DNA of 64,000 nucleotides from Ceratodon purpureus (GCA_014871385.1 CM026426.1:105249281-105313280), one strand, 5' to 3'. Shown: positions 1-12,365, numbered from the stretch's first letter. Translations and numbers: made by a program. Notes: a model not told the origin generated them from the letters alone.

Positions 1-83
1 GGAAAAATGCACTGCACAAGTTCAAGATGCATTTGTAAACGAACATAGCAAACATAATTCACATGGAGAGCCAGCAAACTTAC

Positions 84-2768
84 CGTCGCCAAGGTTCCAG
101 GTGAGTGGCGTTGTCCAGAACAAAATTATGCATCCATTGTCGTTCGTTTTCGTTCAATGGTCTTTCTTTTGGCTCTCCCTCAAGTACGTCTTCCAACATG
201 GATATGTCTTCGCTGTTGTCCCAGACTCGCCTCGATGTGCCCTTGTACTCTGACATATACTCTGTTAGAATCCCAAAGCCTCTTCAATGGAATACGATTT
301 CGCCATACTGCCTTCAGGCCTTGCTCTATTTCTCACGCTTCCCTTCAGTCCTTTCAGCCACCGCTCGAATGGATACATCCAACGAGTGTGCACAGGCCCA
401 CACAAAAAAAGATCCTGTACCAGATGACGCGGTTGGTGGAAAGTAATATTGAAAAACGCGGGGGGAAATTCCTTCTCCATGGTACACTGGATTTCGGTGA
501 CATCCCTCATCATCTGCTCTTCCATGTCTGCGTCAACTGATTTTGCGCAGATTTTTCTAAACAGACGGCTGATGCGCATGATCAAGCCGACCACCTTCGC
601 ATCCCCAACTCCTCGCAAACAAAGTGGTAACACTTGTTGCAGCAGCACATGTAGGTCATGGGATTTTAATCCTCTCAGTCTTCCCTGGCTCAACTTCGAG
701 TGAAGGTTGCTGCAGTAACGAGTTGGCATCTTTAAGCGTCGGAAAGTTTCCAGAACGGTGTGCCTCTGTGGAGTAGACAACACGTACGGTGCGTCAGGCA
801 TGTACAACCTTCCTGAGTCTCCAATCCTCCTTAGCCAAAGATGTCTCCGGATACGCCGGTTCTCTAAGTCCATTCTTACTGAAGGCGTATCAATCTCTCC
901 GAAAAGCGTCCGGATAAGACTATCTGCGAGGTTCTTCTTGCAATGCATAACATCCAACACATATCGAACAGGCATTTCCTGCCACATGTCCACAAAAAAA
1001 TAAATTTCGCAGAGAACATATGAATTTGTCAAAACAGAGTGTTATCTAAAACGATTGAAACATGTAAATTCGTAGAAACAGAAATTTGCAAGTAGGAATA
1101 CACACTGACTCAACTGACAGTACATTGAATAAAGAGAGTCTGATTTCCATGTTAAGAACATTGGAATACTGAAATTATGCTGAAATGGACTCCTGTTTAC
1201 GATGTAACAAGGTCTGTGAAATGTACAAAGTTTACTTTAATATAATAGCTTAAATGAAGTCCACGTACCTCCCAGTACGGTAGTTGATATAGGATACTCA
1301 GACGCTTTACTCCATGTCGCTTTACAGGGTCACCTTCGCTGTTAGGCCTTCCTCCATCGTCCAACCATTTCTGACGTTCCTCTGTATACTCACGAACCTC
1401 TGTTCCAGACATGCGAGAACATTCACCTCTTTCTTCTGTTTCATTGTTAAATGCTTTCCGTGCTCTCCTCCACGGATGGTTTGCATCCAAATTCCTCCTC
1501 GCACCTAGGTAGACAACCTTATTAATTGCTGGCCGACAGCTTTCTCCGCAGGTTTGCTCTCCACAGTGTAGGCAACCTGAGTACCCTTTTGTAACCTGCC
1601 CTGCAATTAATCCGAGGGCTGGGTAGTCTCCAACAATCCACATTAGTATCGCTCTTAAGTAGAAGCTTCGAGGTTCATTGGGGATGGAACAATCGACCGC
1701 TTTGACACCATTCCACAGCTGAAGCAGGTCATCCACGACAGGTTCCAAAAACACATCTATCGTGGTTGATGATGGCGACTTTGGGCCTCGTATAAGCAGA
1801 ACTAAAGACACAAAAAATTTCCTAGTCACTAACCAGGGTGGAAGGTTATAAGTTATCAACAAGATTGGCCAAGTTGAATAGGTTGTCGATTGCATGTTGA
1901 ACAGGTTAATCCCGTCCAAACATAAAGCAAGTCTAAGAAATCTGGGGTCATCTGCGTATTCACTCCACCTAGAAGAGAACCACCTCCAAATAGGACTATC
2001 AACCACTGACCGCATGACACTGGTCTCCGACTGATACTCCATATGGTATTGAGGTAACTTGGCGATTTCAGGACATCTAAATAGCCTTAGGAAACGTTTA
2101 ACTATAGAAAAATACCTGACAACCTTCGCAGGAACCGTATTTGACCCAGCGACAAACTTGCTCTTGCCGCAACCAGGATAGGTACACTTGTCCAAGTGTT
2201 TAGTGTCTTTCCAAAACAGCATATGCCCATCTGGACAACATGGAATATCTTCATGTTTCAGCCCCATTCTCATCAAGAGAGTGCGGCATTCATAGGACGT
2301 CTTGGGCAGTCGGTTGTCTCTAGGAAGGATATCACTCCAGAGAAAACGCAGCAACTCGTCAAGAAAACTGTAAGAGACTTCGTAAAGGTTGCACATTGTT
2401 AGAATCACAATGACGAACTTCAACCTGTTAGTTCTACAACCTTTGAAGAGTCGTTTTCTTGATTCTGCAAACAATTTCTCCATCTCTTCCGTAGTTTGGC
2501 AACCGTCATCTTCGTCCGGCTCGAAAACATCATCCTGCTGCAGCTGCTCCTGGTGTATTTCGTCTCCTCTTGCAAATGCGTCTTCGACCATGCGTTGGTG
2601 GTCAAAGCCGTCGTCGTCGGAATCGTCATCCGTTAATTCATATTCAACCTCTTCCAGGTCTTCCCTAAACCTTCGTGGTATTCTCTGTATATATGCATTA
2701 ACGACATCATCATTTAACAAAATAATTTTTGATTTAGAAACAGTCGGTAGGCACGCAGTGTTTTCCAT
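84..2768 (-). pseudogene. CACTA (En/Spm) TNP2-type transposase, frameshifted
   Basis: Transposase of a CACTA DNA transposon, which would cut and reinsert the element by binding its ends. Two exons are visible: 2768-1269 and 978-84, separated by a 290-bp intron (donor GTACGT, acceptor GGCAG) that joins in phase at LPYWE/EMPVRYV. Exon 1 has an acidic N-terminus (residues 40-90), a cysteine motif CTYPGCGKSKF (about 195-205), the Transposase_21 core with LCLDGINLF (D285) and VGDYPALG (D381), and a CX2C pair near 399-402. Exon 2 carries the DUF4218 signature, including FPPAFFNITFHQPRHLV and RWMYPFERWLKGLKG. Just after EEALGF (near 265-270) the frame is lost by what looks like one missing T; the following frame (TEYMSEYKG onward) continues the same protein to a splice donor at 83. 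The 3' end lies outside the window. Whether the first ATG at 2768 is the true start is unclear. Confidence 0.85.
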
Positions 2769-2877
2769 TTTATTTTACCTGTTCTAAACTACTGAATCAT
2801 TTTCCTTCATGATGTACCATAGCAAGTCGAATATATGAGAATATATATGGAAAAGGCTAGGCAATCAGATAACGTAC

Positions 2878-3060
2878 CAGCAAAGACTCGGTCAAATAAG
2901 GATCTCTCTTGTTTTCTCGGTGATGTTGAGCTATGATTCTTACTGCATGTACTTGGGCCCCTCGGCATACTGTACAAGCGCACAGGTATTCCTTAAGCTT
3001 CATACTCTTCGCTATCGACCTCTCTTTGTGATAGGCCCGGTGAAGCTGCGAAGTCGACAT
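2878..3060 (-). CDS. Possible upstream exon of the CACTA transposase
   Basis: A 61-codon open stretch ending at a good donor (GTACGT at 2877). It encodes CACTVCRG followed by a basic region (HHRENKRDP), resembling the short Cys-rich N-terminal module that precedes TNP2 in many plant CACTA proteins. Joining it to the AG at about 2783 puts a stop in frame just before the ATG at 2768, so either the splice site is elsewhere or the copy is decayed. Its position directly upstream of TNP2 on the same strand is the main support. Confidence 0.4.
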
Positions 3061-5278
3061 GCTGATCTATCCCTTCACTGCGCAATTCAATTCATGCTCT
3101 GCTTACTCTGACTCTATGTACATGGAATTCTTATTTTTTTAATTAACGACACACTTGGACGGGATGGGAGTGATTGTACCTCGATATGGTGAACTTCTAT
3201 TCGTGTCTGGAAGGGACGATATAGCGTTATTTCACTACGAATCAATTGAAATCAGTTTCAGAAGTGACGGGGCCCTTGTTTCGATGATCGACTGCCACAA
3301 AGGAAGAAAACCAATATATAGGTATGTAAATTGCGATGACAGAGTTGACGCGAGACTACAGAAATTACGAATGCAGTACTCAACAACCAGGATCTATTAT
3401 AGCGAAATTGAAAGTTGGTGGAACTACTGGGTGACAGTAAACAATACAGACTCAGGCGATGGAGAAAACCTGTATGAACAAGAGAAAAGAAACCTAATTA
3501 GACTAAAAAGAGGTAGCGTGTAGACATCACTATGACCTCGACATCCTCACAGAGTAACAAACAATGTTCACAGCGGGGGGTAAATAATGACAGCACAACG
3601 TGAACCATTGTGCACATTTAAAACCACACCGATGAATGACATAGACAAAACAGCACCACATAAGAAGACATGTTACCGGAACATTTCAGACCTAGGGTTC
3701 TCCAAAACAAATTGTGTATTGATGAAGACAACTGTAATTGTCAAAACCTATATGTCCTGTATATTACCTGAAACACAGCGCACATTAATGTAGAAACATA
3801 GCTACTATGACCAAACCCTAATATAGTGGGCAGTTTAGTATCGCGAGGCGGAGGGAACTTCGGAACGTCCACGATCACAACAGTAAGGAAAAATCAGAAG
3901 GGAATTCGAGTTTGAGATCTCACAAAGTGTGTTTGAGTTGCTGTAGTATTCCACGATTGTCCACCTCTGCCATCACGAGTGCAAGCGTGCGTGAATCATC
4001 AGGGAAGGAAATGAAATTGAGAGACTTAATAAATCGTCTCATTGCAGAAGTTTGTGACTTCCACGAGGAATCAAACAACCCAAAACCCTTCTAATCCAGG
4101 AAAGAAGCGAGTCACTATGTGGTCATTTCGGAGATGTAATCTATTAAATTAGGACAGTACTCTTCGGTTTCTTGACAGGCCAGCTGAGAACGATCTAGCT
4201 CTATGTACTTTCAAAACAACGTTCCTACAAACAGAGATGTGTCTTTTGTAATTCCGGCACCGAATGATGCATGACATGTCCCCACGGAGTCGATTTCCTC
4301 TTGGGTTGTCGATGGAAATATGTAGATGACATCCGTTACCTTCGATGTCCGTGTGGATGTGAAGTGATTTAAAGGATGGAACTTTGTAACGACAAGTACT
4401 ATTTAGGTTACTGTGCCTCCGAACACGATTACACGTCCTCGTAGTTCCCCTAAGGATGTCGCTGCAACCTTTTTCACGTGGCATACTTCCTCTGAACTTG
4501 GAGTCCCTTCGAAGTTCTAACTTCGCCCTCAGTAGAATCGGAGGAAGGAAAGATACTTAGAATTTTTTCACAACTTTGTAGTTTGTAAGAGAGAACAGTA
4601 AGTATTTGCTACAGGCGCATGCAGTATCCATATTTGGTTAAATATCTGAGTAGCGTTGGGTTTTGTCTTGCCTCCGTTGGGTTTTTTGTTTTACGTTTCA
4701 TAGTTCACCCACGGTCTCAACTTCCTTTTCCAGATTGTTTCGTTTTTCCTATTCCGACGTTTTAGATTCTCGCGACGGCTCTGTTACATCGTCGCATGCG
4801 TGGAGAAGATATTGCTTCGGAGGGTTGCGGACATATACGACGGAAGAAACAGTTTCTGTATCTAAGTATACTTCCCAATTTGTGGCTTGCATGAGTCTGC
4901 TATTTTAAGTATCTACTTTGTCTATGTAAATCACGACGCACTACAGTTTGGTAGACTTGTTGGGTCTAGGAAGTTGTTCTTGTATGCACAAGGTCGTGTA
5001 ACTCAGACGCTCATTTGGTGTTCAAGACCTTTCTAATTGCTGAGAGTTTTTTTCTTTTCATATTCACCAATGAAGCTTCATTTTTTGTCCGTTGTTGTGG
5101 ACAAAACATGGCTTTCATGCAGGTCTGTAAACAACCACATTTACATGTCAGTCGAAGATAAGCACTCACAAACCCTGATCTTCCATTTCAAAAGGACGTT
5201 GTACTGTGTTTGCAAACCTGTTACTCTCATTCTGTGATTGTCCGTAGTAAACATATTCATTGATTTTAGCTTGAAAAG
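3061..5278. other. Spacer inside the CACTA-type element, no clear gene
   Basis: Open stretches such as 3155-3523 (+) show no recognisable motif and no clear splice signals that would place them in a gene. The region lies between the minus-strand TNP2 gene and the plus-strand Ser/Arg-rich gene, so it probably contains the promoters of both. I see nothing specific in it. Confidence 0.4.
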
Positions 5279-5511
5279 ATGGGTGGTCCACAGAAAGATG
5301 AGAAATTGACGTTTTGGAGATGGTCTATTCAGAGGAAGAAGAGAGCAACTGGAAACTGCGAGGAAGTGAGGTTGGAGTCGAAGACAAAGGGATCGACCCC
5401 CACATCTAACAAAAGAGGAAACGACTCTAGACATTTGCACAATAGCACCGGACTCCAGCAGACGAAGATGAATACCCTTTCTAAAAATGGAAGCAGTGGC
5501 TCTCGAGTATG
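5279..5511 (+). CDS. Possible 5' exon of the Ser/Arg-rich CACTA gene
   Basis: ATG-initiated open stretch (MGGPQKDEKLTFWRW...) of 77 codons that is basic and Ser/Lys-rich like the downstream exons and ends at a donor-like GTATGA (5508). It cannot be joined to the next exon (5998) in frame with the sites I see, so it is only a candidate. Confidence 0.25.
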
Positions 5512-6041
5512 ACGAGAGGATGATGAAGACACTATGATCGGAACAGCACCTTCGCCTGGTACGTACTGCAGAGCACATAGAACTTAAAGTCCTCCTTTGC
5601 AATTTGCTAAACTCTGATGTCTCCCTCTATATGCACACTTGTAGTAAAATTGGAGCAAATCATACTCTTAAAAAATAAAAATAAAATACAAAAAATTGAC
5701 CTCCTAGTTTAATTGCAACTACATTGACTCGTCAAATTCGTGGATGGCATGCACCTTTTGTAATTTTCATTCCCAGATAAGTTTAAAAAATGTAACTTCT
5801 CTGTCAACCTCAGCATTATTATAAAACCATGCAGAGTTGATGAGATCCGAAAACATGTAATGAACTGTAAATTAGTAGACTTTCGTTTCGTTGAATGATG
5901 CTTTTATAATTCATGTTGTGGTATGTAACTCATTTGTGAAAGCGAAATCATGGAATGCTCTTTGAATATTATTCTTTTAACCAGTGAACGTTTTCAGATA
6001 AGTGTCACAAGAGTGAAAACGTGACCAACAGACTGCGAGGA

Positions 6042-8729
6042 ATGGATGCCTCAACTTCAAAGGGAACAACAAGTATGGAAAATAAACAGTATGCGTCAAA
6101 TGATGCCAGACTTTGTACTTCTGAGAAGAGGACTTATAGTGCTAAATCGGGCGATGACGGTCGTGGTGAGAGGAGGTCGAAAATTACTGAATCTCCAGAA
6201 TGTGTAAGACATTATTAGCCTAACGTCCTCGTAGGTCTGTAATTAATGTTCAGATACTCTTAATGTAAACGTTGCTCGCGTCACTCAGTTTTGATTAACG
6301 CAGTCTAGATACGTCAAATGTTTTTGTTGAGAGCTGAGTTATCGAGTTATTCTGCTTTCAAGGGTATGTGTTCGTCCTCTGCAACCTTTGCTATTCCGAT
6401 TCTGTTATGAACCTATCGCAAGCCGCACAATAAATATCACTATAATGTTTGTGTGATGCATTGCGTATGTAGAGAGTGGAAGTTTTATATATGACTTTGA
6501 ATAATCATATTTCGACTTTCACTTAATTTTCAAATATGTAGTTGATAAGCATCATCATTTACGAGAGGTGTGGCACCACTGTGCAGGCCAGTGAAAGCGA
6601 TTCAGATTGTAAGCAGCGACGGAAAGCATCCAAAAAACATCACGTGCGAAGATCTGAAGGCCATAGAGTGAAAGAGTTACCTGGGAAACAGCGAAAAAGG
6701 GAACGCAGTAGGGAGAGGGAACGAAGATTGAGTACGAGTTCCGATGACTCCACCCAGAGCTCCCACAGTTCCGATGAAGATCGAAGAGGAAGAGACTGGT
6801 TGCAGAAGAATGTGGATAGAGGAGTAGGACCTAGCTGTGGAGGATTTCACAGTGGTCGGAAGAGCGGATGGAAACGGAACGCAAGAAGAGACGGAGGTGA
6901 ACGGTACGGGAGCAGCTCCTCTGAGTCAGACGAAGGTCAATTCGAGCATTCAAAGTCACGGAAGAATACACGGCATACCTCGGATAAACGCAGAAGCGGA
7001 CAACGGCACACTGAGTTGTCATCGGATGAGGTCTAAAGCGATGGAGAAGCTGACGCTCTTGTGCGGACAGATTCAAAGCACGGACAGCAACTACCTGAAT
7101 CATACAGGAGAAGAGAGAGTAGGAAGAAACAAGCCTCGATGAAGAAAGAGGCTAGCAGACGCCAGTCAGAAGGGAAGAAGCCATATTTTGTGGTTGTTGA
7201 CAGTGACACAAGGGAGGTATATGGCAATGGATTAAAGAACTGGAAGAAAGAGGTCAAGAAAATTAGTTACTCTCTGGATCCTTCAGTGGTGGACGTGAGG
7301 AGGTTTCCGAAGGAGAAACTGAGAGAAGCAAGGGAAAAACTGGCTGAAAAATTCGAGTACAGCTCCAAGCTCAGTAAAGGCTTCTTTCGGAGTGTTCTCG
7401 GGAGGGCGCTAAGTCAGAGAAGGAACGTTGTTCTATCACTTATTGATAGCGGTGTTCCATGCCCCCTGTCGTTTGACGAGAGGATATGGAACACACTACG
7501 AAAGTATAAAGATGACCCTGCAACACTGAAGAAACGGGAGGATACTCAACGGGCACGTGCATCCAGAGGCCCAGGTGGGCGTACAGGACCACTTGGCGAA
7601 TCCGGCATTCGACAAAAGTTGTCTGAGTTGATGGGCCGATCACCAGACCCTGAAGAGATGGCCCTCGAAATGAAACGCGACAAGGGCTACGGAGGGAGGA
7701 AGCGCAAGGACACAACGATTCAACAGATTGAGCCGCGTAAAGCAAGGTGTTATCACACATATCACTGTGCGCACGATTAGAGTTATTCTTTGACTTCTCC
7801 TAATTAGGGTCCAATGTAGACTACTGTTTGTCCGTGGTGGTAGAATGCGGTGTGGCATGAGGAATTGCGAGTTCTCAGATCCCAGTGAATGGTCTATAAC
7901 TGAATTTTGGATGCTTTCCTTGTGAATCAGTATTTCGAAGAAGAATGAAGTGAGTGACAAAGTAGACAACAGAGACCAAACATCGGAGAAGCTAACAACT
8001 TCGGAGACACGTTTATCGAAGGAGGTCATCCTCCAGGACCCTTTTGTACAGTCAATGTGGAACGAGCTTCAAATGCTGAGAGCAAAGGATCGTGTAAGTA
8101 ACGACTCTGGCAATGAACAAGGTCCAATCAAAGAAGTTGTAGAGAGCAATCCGTTACTGGACGTAGCAGTCGTGGAAAATATGAAGACGAAGGTATGACG
8201 GGACTAACATGACTGCACGCCTCGGGTGTCTCTCAGTCTCATCAATTTTCTTTCCTGAATTTGTGATTCTTTGCTTTCCTCGACCATGTTGATGTTTTCT
8301 CTTTGCATCAATTCCAGTACTTTTATCTGGATTTTTTTATTTCTTTTATTTTCTCTTTTTACTTTCTATTTTTTTGTAATTCTTTGCTACTAGGTTCGTT
8401 TTGACAGAGCAGACATTGTTCTCTAAAACATGCACATAAATTATACGGGTTGCTCGAATTCACGCGTTTGACATCGGAACTAAACTGAGTAGGGTGTGCA
8501 TAACAGACAGGATGTTGTATGACAAGTCTAATAAAGAAATAATCTAATTATAATCTTGTGACAGGGTGTAGACGAGGGAGCTGGTGCGGATCGAAAGGTT
8601 GAAGCTCAGACAGAACCACCTGCTGCAGATATGTCACGGAAGACTAGGTCGAAGTCGGGACTAAAACAGGTTCTAAACGTTACCAGTACAGCAGCACCAA
8701 CTAAACGCACCCAAACTCTAAATGCCTAG
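6042..8729 (+). pseudogene. Second CACTA gene: Ser/Arg-rich protein with TNPA/Transposase_24-like C-terminal part
   Basis: Four exons join in frame: 6042-6203 (possible extension to 5998), 6587-7746, 7931-8192 and 8565-8729, with GT donors (GTAAGA, GTGTTA, GTATGA) and CAG acceptors; total 582 codons. The first half is rich in Ser, Arg, Glu and Asp (RS/SR and SSSDE runs, about residues 60-200). The second half has a compact domain with PYFVVVDSDTREVYGNG, IWNTLRKYKDDPATLKKRE and GESGIRQKLSELMGRSPDPEEM, a layout like the accessory (TNPA/Ptta-type) proteins of plant CACTA elements. The reading is broken by one in-frame TAA at 7034-7036; frame and composition continue unchanged across it. It points away from TNP2, so the two genes of this element would be divergent. 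Family assignment is by layout only. Confidence 0.55.
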
Positions 8730-9298
8730 ATCGTTGAATGACAGTGACTAATGTATCTGCACTCAAAAAATCGCAGGGGGGATTGTGAGTAGTACATCCA
8801 AAAGAAAATGTCACAAACGTGATCCAACGGTGCTACCGTGAGCACAGTTGTGTATGTAGATTGAAGTAGAGCATGTCATTTGAATGTGGGGGCGCACAAA
8901 TCTGCAACTGGTCAGATGTACAAGAATCCATGCTGTGTCCACTGCTCACACTGTCGACAACTGTAGAAATCCTAGTCCATAAGCTAAGCAGAGTTCTACA
9001 TCTTGGAGTCGAATTTGAAATACTTGAATTCATCTTTAATGAAAGAAAGGTGTGCAAACATTATACACATCACAGATCATGCATATCTTTTTCCTGTCAT
9101 TCACAATGTTGCAAATACACGAAACGAACGCCGTACAAGTGGTGCAATATGCGCAAATCACGCCGCAAGCCCTGAATGCAAGTATACCACTAGCGCTAAA
9201 ACACGTACGTGCTGTCGGTTTTAGAATTAGTTTCTTATCAGTTCCCGGCTAGTCATATGATTCCACACGTTTTCATGCGAGTTTGAACCTGGTTTTGG

Positions 9299-9345
9299 AG
9301 ACATAGGTGGGGACAAATTGGAGACATAGGTGGGGACAAATCCAG
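9299..9345. repeat. Tandem duplication, 22-bp unit
   Basis: The unit GGAGACATAGGTGGGGACAA occurs twice in direct tandem, separated by AT or T. Confidence 0.85.
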
Positions 9346-9662
9346 TCGTGGATGCATCCAGCGTCTCCGAAAATAGCAAGTTCACAACATAGTAGACACA
9401 CATGTCGATGCCTCAGGCAGGATGCGCAACCACATATCGACGGCGCTACCGCACTCAATCGGGGGGACCACAATTGTCCAAACGAAATGCAGGAAGTGCA
9501 TCGCAGACGACCATCTCGTCTACATCATTGGATGGAGTTGCAGCACTTGGCAGTTCCTGATCGGGTCCGGGTATCGCGAACAAAGGGCGCGAGTTCGATG
9601 CTGGATGGCGGGAAAGCTGATGTGGTGAGCTGACTGGATAATGACGCTGGCGGGACTAAGAC

Positions 9663-9743
9663 GTGGACGGTGACATGGATGTCCGACGTGGATGATGAGT
9701 TGGCTAGATAAGTGGACGGTGACATGGATGTCCGACGTGGATG
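9663..9743. repeat. Direct repeat, 32-bp unit, two copies
   Basis: A 32-bp unit beginning GTGGACGGTGACATGGATG is found at 9663-9694 and 9712-9743, 17 bp apart, identical by eye. Confidence 0.9.
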
Positions 9744-10170
9744 CTATATTTTCTACAGAAACTTTAACACTTCTGTGACTGAAAATCTGTCAGTTGTCGA
9801 CGGAATCAACAAATGGATCGACACGTCCTAACTAACACACTTTTGTAACCCTTCAGTTGGTTTTTGTGTTAAAAGGGACGTTGTCACTCTGGTAGCATGC
9901 GGCTGGGGATACGATGCTGGACGCGTCGTGTTGGTGAAATGGAGTGGCACCTGTCTTATCCACTACTCGTAGTGATGGCTTTTTGTCAAGTCCGATTCGC
10001 AAAGATGTCCAATTGTCACCACACGTCCAGTCGCCAGTCTCGGGCTGCAATGAGTGCTATGTTAATGCCTTGTAGGGTTTCCGTCGGTCATGTCGCCTAC
10101 ACCACAGACTCCATTTAACCTTCTATGTGTGCGCGCATTGCTAGTTTCTTTTGCCCTCCTCATTCCTGTT

Positions 10171-10214
10171 CTATTGCACCTAGCCTCCCACTCTATTGCA
10201 CCTAGCCTCCCACT
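10171..10214. repeat. Tandem duplication, 22-bp unit
   Basis: The unit CTATTGCACCTAGCCTCCCA plus CT is repeated twice without a gap (10171-10192 and 10193-10214). Confidence 0.9.
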
Positions 10215-10446
10215 CCTTACTGTCTGCTTGATTACCTCATTGTTGTTACCATTTCCAGCTGCTTCTCTTCCCATAGCAAATGCTATTACCAACATTTGTT
10301 GGACTTCACTTCTGTCTCTGGATTATCTAACATTGTGCATGTGTTCAATCATTGTTCTTACAGTTGTTCACATAACTGTGGTTGCGAAGTATAGGTCTCT
10401 CGTTCTAGAAAAGCCCAGGGCTTTCGCCGTTTCACTCTAAGCGAGG

Positions 10447-10451
10447 TAGTG
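10447..10451. repeat. Candidate right terminus (TAGTG) of the CACTA-type element
   Basis: CACTA elements end in TAGTG and duplicate 3 bp. Here GGTAGTG is followed by TAC, after the subterminal repeat zone and 18 bp before the next transposon begins. The matching CACTA end would lie left of the window, so this cannot be confirmed here. Confidence 0.35.
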
Positions 10452-10469
10452 TACTACTCTCATATCTGA

Positions 10470-10509
10470 CATTAGGAGAAAAATCAGGTCACAAAAAGGC
10501 CGTGTAAGC
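10470..10509 (+). repeat. Left terminal inverted repeat of the 6.1-kb transposon
   Basis: Begins CATTAGGAGAAAAAT and ends GGCCGTGTAAGC; pairs with 16580-16619. Confidence 0.85.
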
Positions 10510-11411
10510 GGCACGTGAGAGAAAAAAACGGGCGCTGCCCGCGTACTTTTTGACATGGCACCGAAGGTGCCACCGTGGTGCCAGCAACCGCCACGGGGAC
10601 TCGAACCAATGACCTCCGAGCGAGGCGTGTGGAGGGCACATCTACAGTGCCGGGCTGACAGCGGACTGGCGGAGCAAGGACCGGATCCCGAGCCGACTGC
10701 TCATGCCAGCAAACTTTCTGCCAGCACTTTGAACGAGGAAATTATGAGTCCGCCCACCTACCTCCCCCACCGACGATGAGAGAGTGCCGAAGTTTTTGAA
10801 CTTCGTAGGGAGAGTGAGTGCAGCCAGCAGGTGTTCGGCGCTACGGGAGAAGGCACGCACTTGGGAAATTGGTTGCAGCCAGCGGGAGTTGGGGCTGAGA
10901 GGATTCCAGCTGATTTGGGAGAGTGGGTGTGGGTTAGTGCGAAGGGAGAGACACATGATTGTGGAAATTCGGTGCCGGCAGCAAGAGTTAGCACTTGCTG
11001 GGAGTTGACTAGGTGATTTGGGATTGTGGGTAATGTTCATGTAGCGAATTGTGCTTGAGGAGTTACTTGCTGAATCAAGGTGGAAGTGCGTCTTACTTCG
11101 GTGTCAACTCGATGTGCCGTTTGCTGCCAGCGAGCTACAGAACTAGGTAATTTTTTTTTCAATATGATCAATTCCCTGTCTTGACATGATCCAAGCTTTT
11201 CTGCCTCCTGGGGGCAACGTTGTGACTAGGCATGAATTCCTCAAACTTCATCTCTGATTACAAACTCAGGATTTTCCTCTCCCCAAGTGCTTAAACTATG
11301 CAAATTTGATTTTCTCTGTGCTAGCAGCATGTTCCCTCGCCTTGGTTGGTACGAAAGGGAGGTGTTATAGTTCATTTCTGTGTCTCCCAATACCTTGGGG
11401 TTTAGGGAAGC
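10510..11411. other. Left subterminal region of the 6.1-kb transposon
   Basis: GC-rich, no gene assigned. It contains repeated CAGCCAGC/TGCCAGC motifs (10575, 10705, 10822, 10878, 11130), likely transposase-binding repeats or the promoter of the plus-strand ORF. On the minus strand it also has a perfect tRNA B-box-like GGTTCGAGTCC (about 10597-10607) without a matching tRNA fold. Confidence 0.45.
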
Positions 11412-12365
11412 ATGGCCAGACGGCCAAAATCGATAGTTCGGAGCGTAATTTTGCACAACGAGCAAGATGTCCACGGCAATTGGATCCCAATGAGGCTGGA
11501 CCGGGATTCGTGGGTTCTGCTGCAACCAAAGTCGGAAGGGCCTTGGGGTAGAGAGGCAAGGCGGCATGGTGGAGATAATTTTCGAGGGGCCTTCAAGGCT
11601 CAAATCGTGGATTTCTCATGGACACCTGGTGTGCGTGGAGCAAGCAACCTGGATAAGGTGCTTGTTCGGCATGCGTATCAGCCTCCCCAATTAAGCTTGG
11701 ATCCCGCTGTGGCAGCAAGTAGGCAATGCACGGCAAACTACCTATACTCCTCGCACTTTGATGATTGGGTGCACCCCACGTCTATCATCAGTCCCATTCT
11801 TGTGCTCCATGCAGAGATTGGGGAGGCGACGCGGAATGGTCGAAGCCATACAGACTTGTTGGACACGGGTACATTCTTCCTTGGTGGCGTATATTTTCCC
11901 CCCGTAGAGCCTACGTTGTACGGGAGGATAGAACCAATCCCGCTCCCTGGTTTCAACGACGTGGAGTGGCCTTTGCCAGACATGCACACCTACGAAGCCT
12001 TCAGGACGAAGCTAACAGCAGATTTTTCGAATGCGATGAAAGCGTCCACTAGCAGTAGTTTCGCCCATGAGCAATGGTTTATGCCTGTCCATGTTATGGT
12101 GGACTTGTTTGCGATCGCATGTGACAGCATTCGGCGGACTCCTACACTCTTCGTTCTACACTCTCCGTCGGAGGCACTCCTAAGTAGTCTGATGAATCCA
12201 GGATGGGCTGAGAAGTTTCACATTGGCCAAGATGTTATCAAGTGCGTTGTGAATAGGTCCAGCGTTGTCTTCAAGTACCATGTGGGCAGGAGATATAATC
12301 TAAACCAAATGAAATTTAACCCTTATTTAGCGATTTCAAAAATACTTAAATGCGGGGGAATATAA
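11412..12365 (+). CDS. 317-residue hypothetical protein of the 6.1-kb transposon
   Basis: A single uninterrupted ORF starting ATGGCCAGACGG. I do not recognise the family. The protein is neutral to slightly basic, with no signal peptide or membrane segment; it contains SWVLLQPKSEG, FSWTPGVRGASNLDKV, TFFLGGVYFPPVEPTLYGRI and a tail KFNPYLAISKILKCGGI. It converges with the minus-strand transposase-like gene, the two 3' ends being about 300 bp apart. Inside a transposon this would be an accessory protein, for example a regulator or a second subunit of the transposition machinery. Upstream exons cannot be excluded, because the ATG lies 940 bp from the element end. Confidence 0.6.
   Translation: MARRPKSIVRSVILHNEQDVHGNWIPMRLDRDSWVLLQPKSEGPWGREARRHGGDNFRGAFKAQIVDFSWTPGVRGASNLDKVLVRHAYQPPQLSLDPAVAASRQCTANYLYSSHFDDWVHPTSIISPILVLHAEIGEATRNGRSHTDLLDTGTFFLGGVYFPPVEPTLYGRIEPIPLPGFNDVEWPLPDMHTYEAFRTKLTADFSNAMKASTSSSFAHEQWFMPVHVMVDLFAIACDSIRRTPTLFVLHSPSEALLSSLMNPGWAEKFHIGQDVIKCVVNRSSVVFKYHVGRRYNLNQMKFNPYLAISKILKCGGI

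Larger units (their letters stand above)
8730..10446. other. Subterminal repeat-rich region of the CACTA-type element
   Basis: No gene recognised. The stretch holds short tandem and direct repeats (9304-9345, 9663-9743, 10171-10214) and scattered ACGTCC/GGACGT motifs, as expected for the subterminal transposase-binding zone of a CACTA element. Open stretches at 9307-9633 and 10090-10440 have no recognisable motifs. Confidence 0.4.

Noticed and set aside
3155..3523. 122-codon plus-strand ORF between the two CACTA genes
   Set aside because: No domain and no convincing splice sites; its composition does not stand out from neighbouring non-coding DNA.
9422..9725. Cys-containing ORF (TKCRKCIADDHLVYIIGWSC) at 9422-9628
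   Set aside because: No matching family; it overlaps other open frames in the repeat-rich subterminal zone.
10575..10690. Possible tRNA or SINE on the minus strand (perfect B-box-like GGTTCGAGTCC, ending TGGCACCA)
   Set aside because: The T-stem does not pair, no anticodon arm can be drawn and no A box lies at the right distance. It is more likely chance or an exapted fragment in the transposon end.
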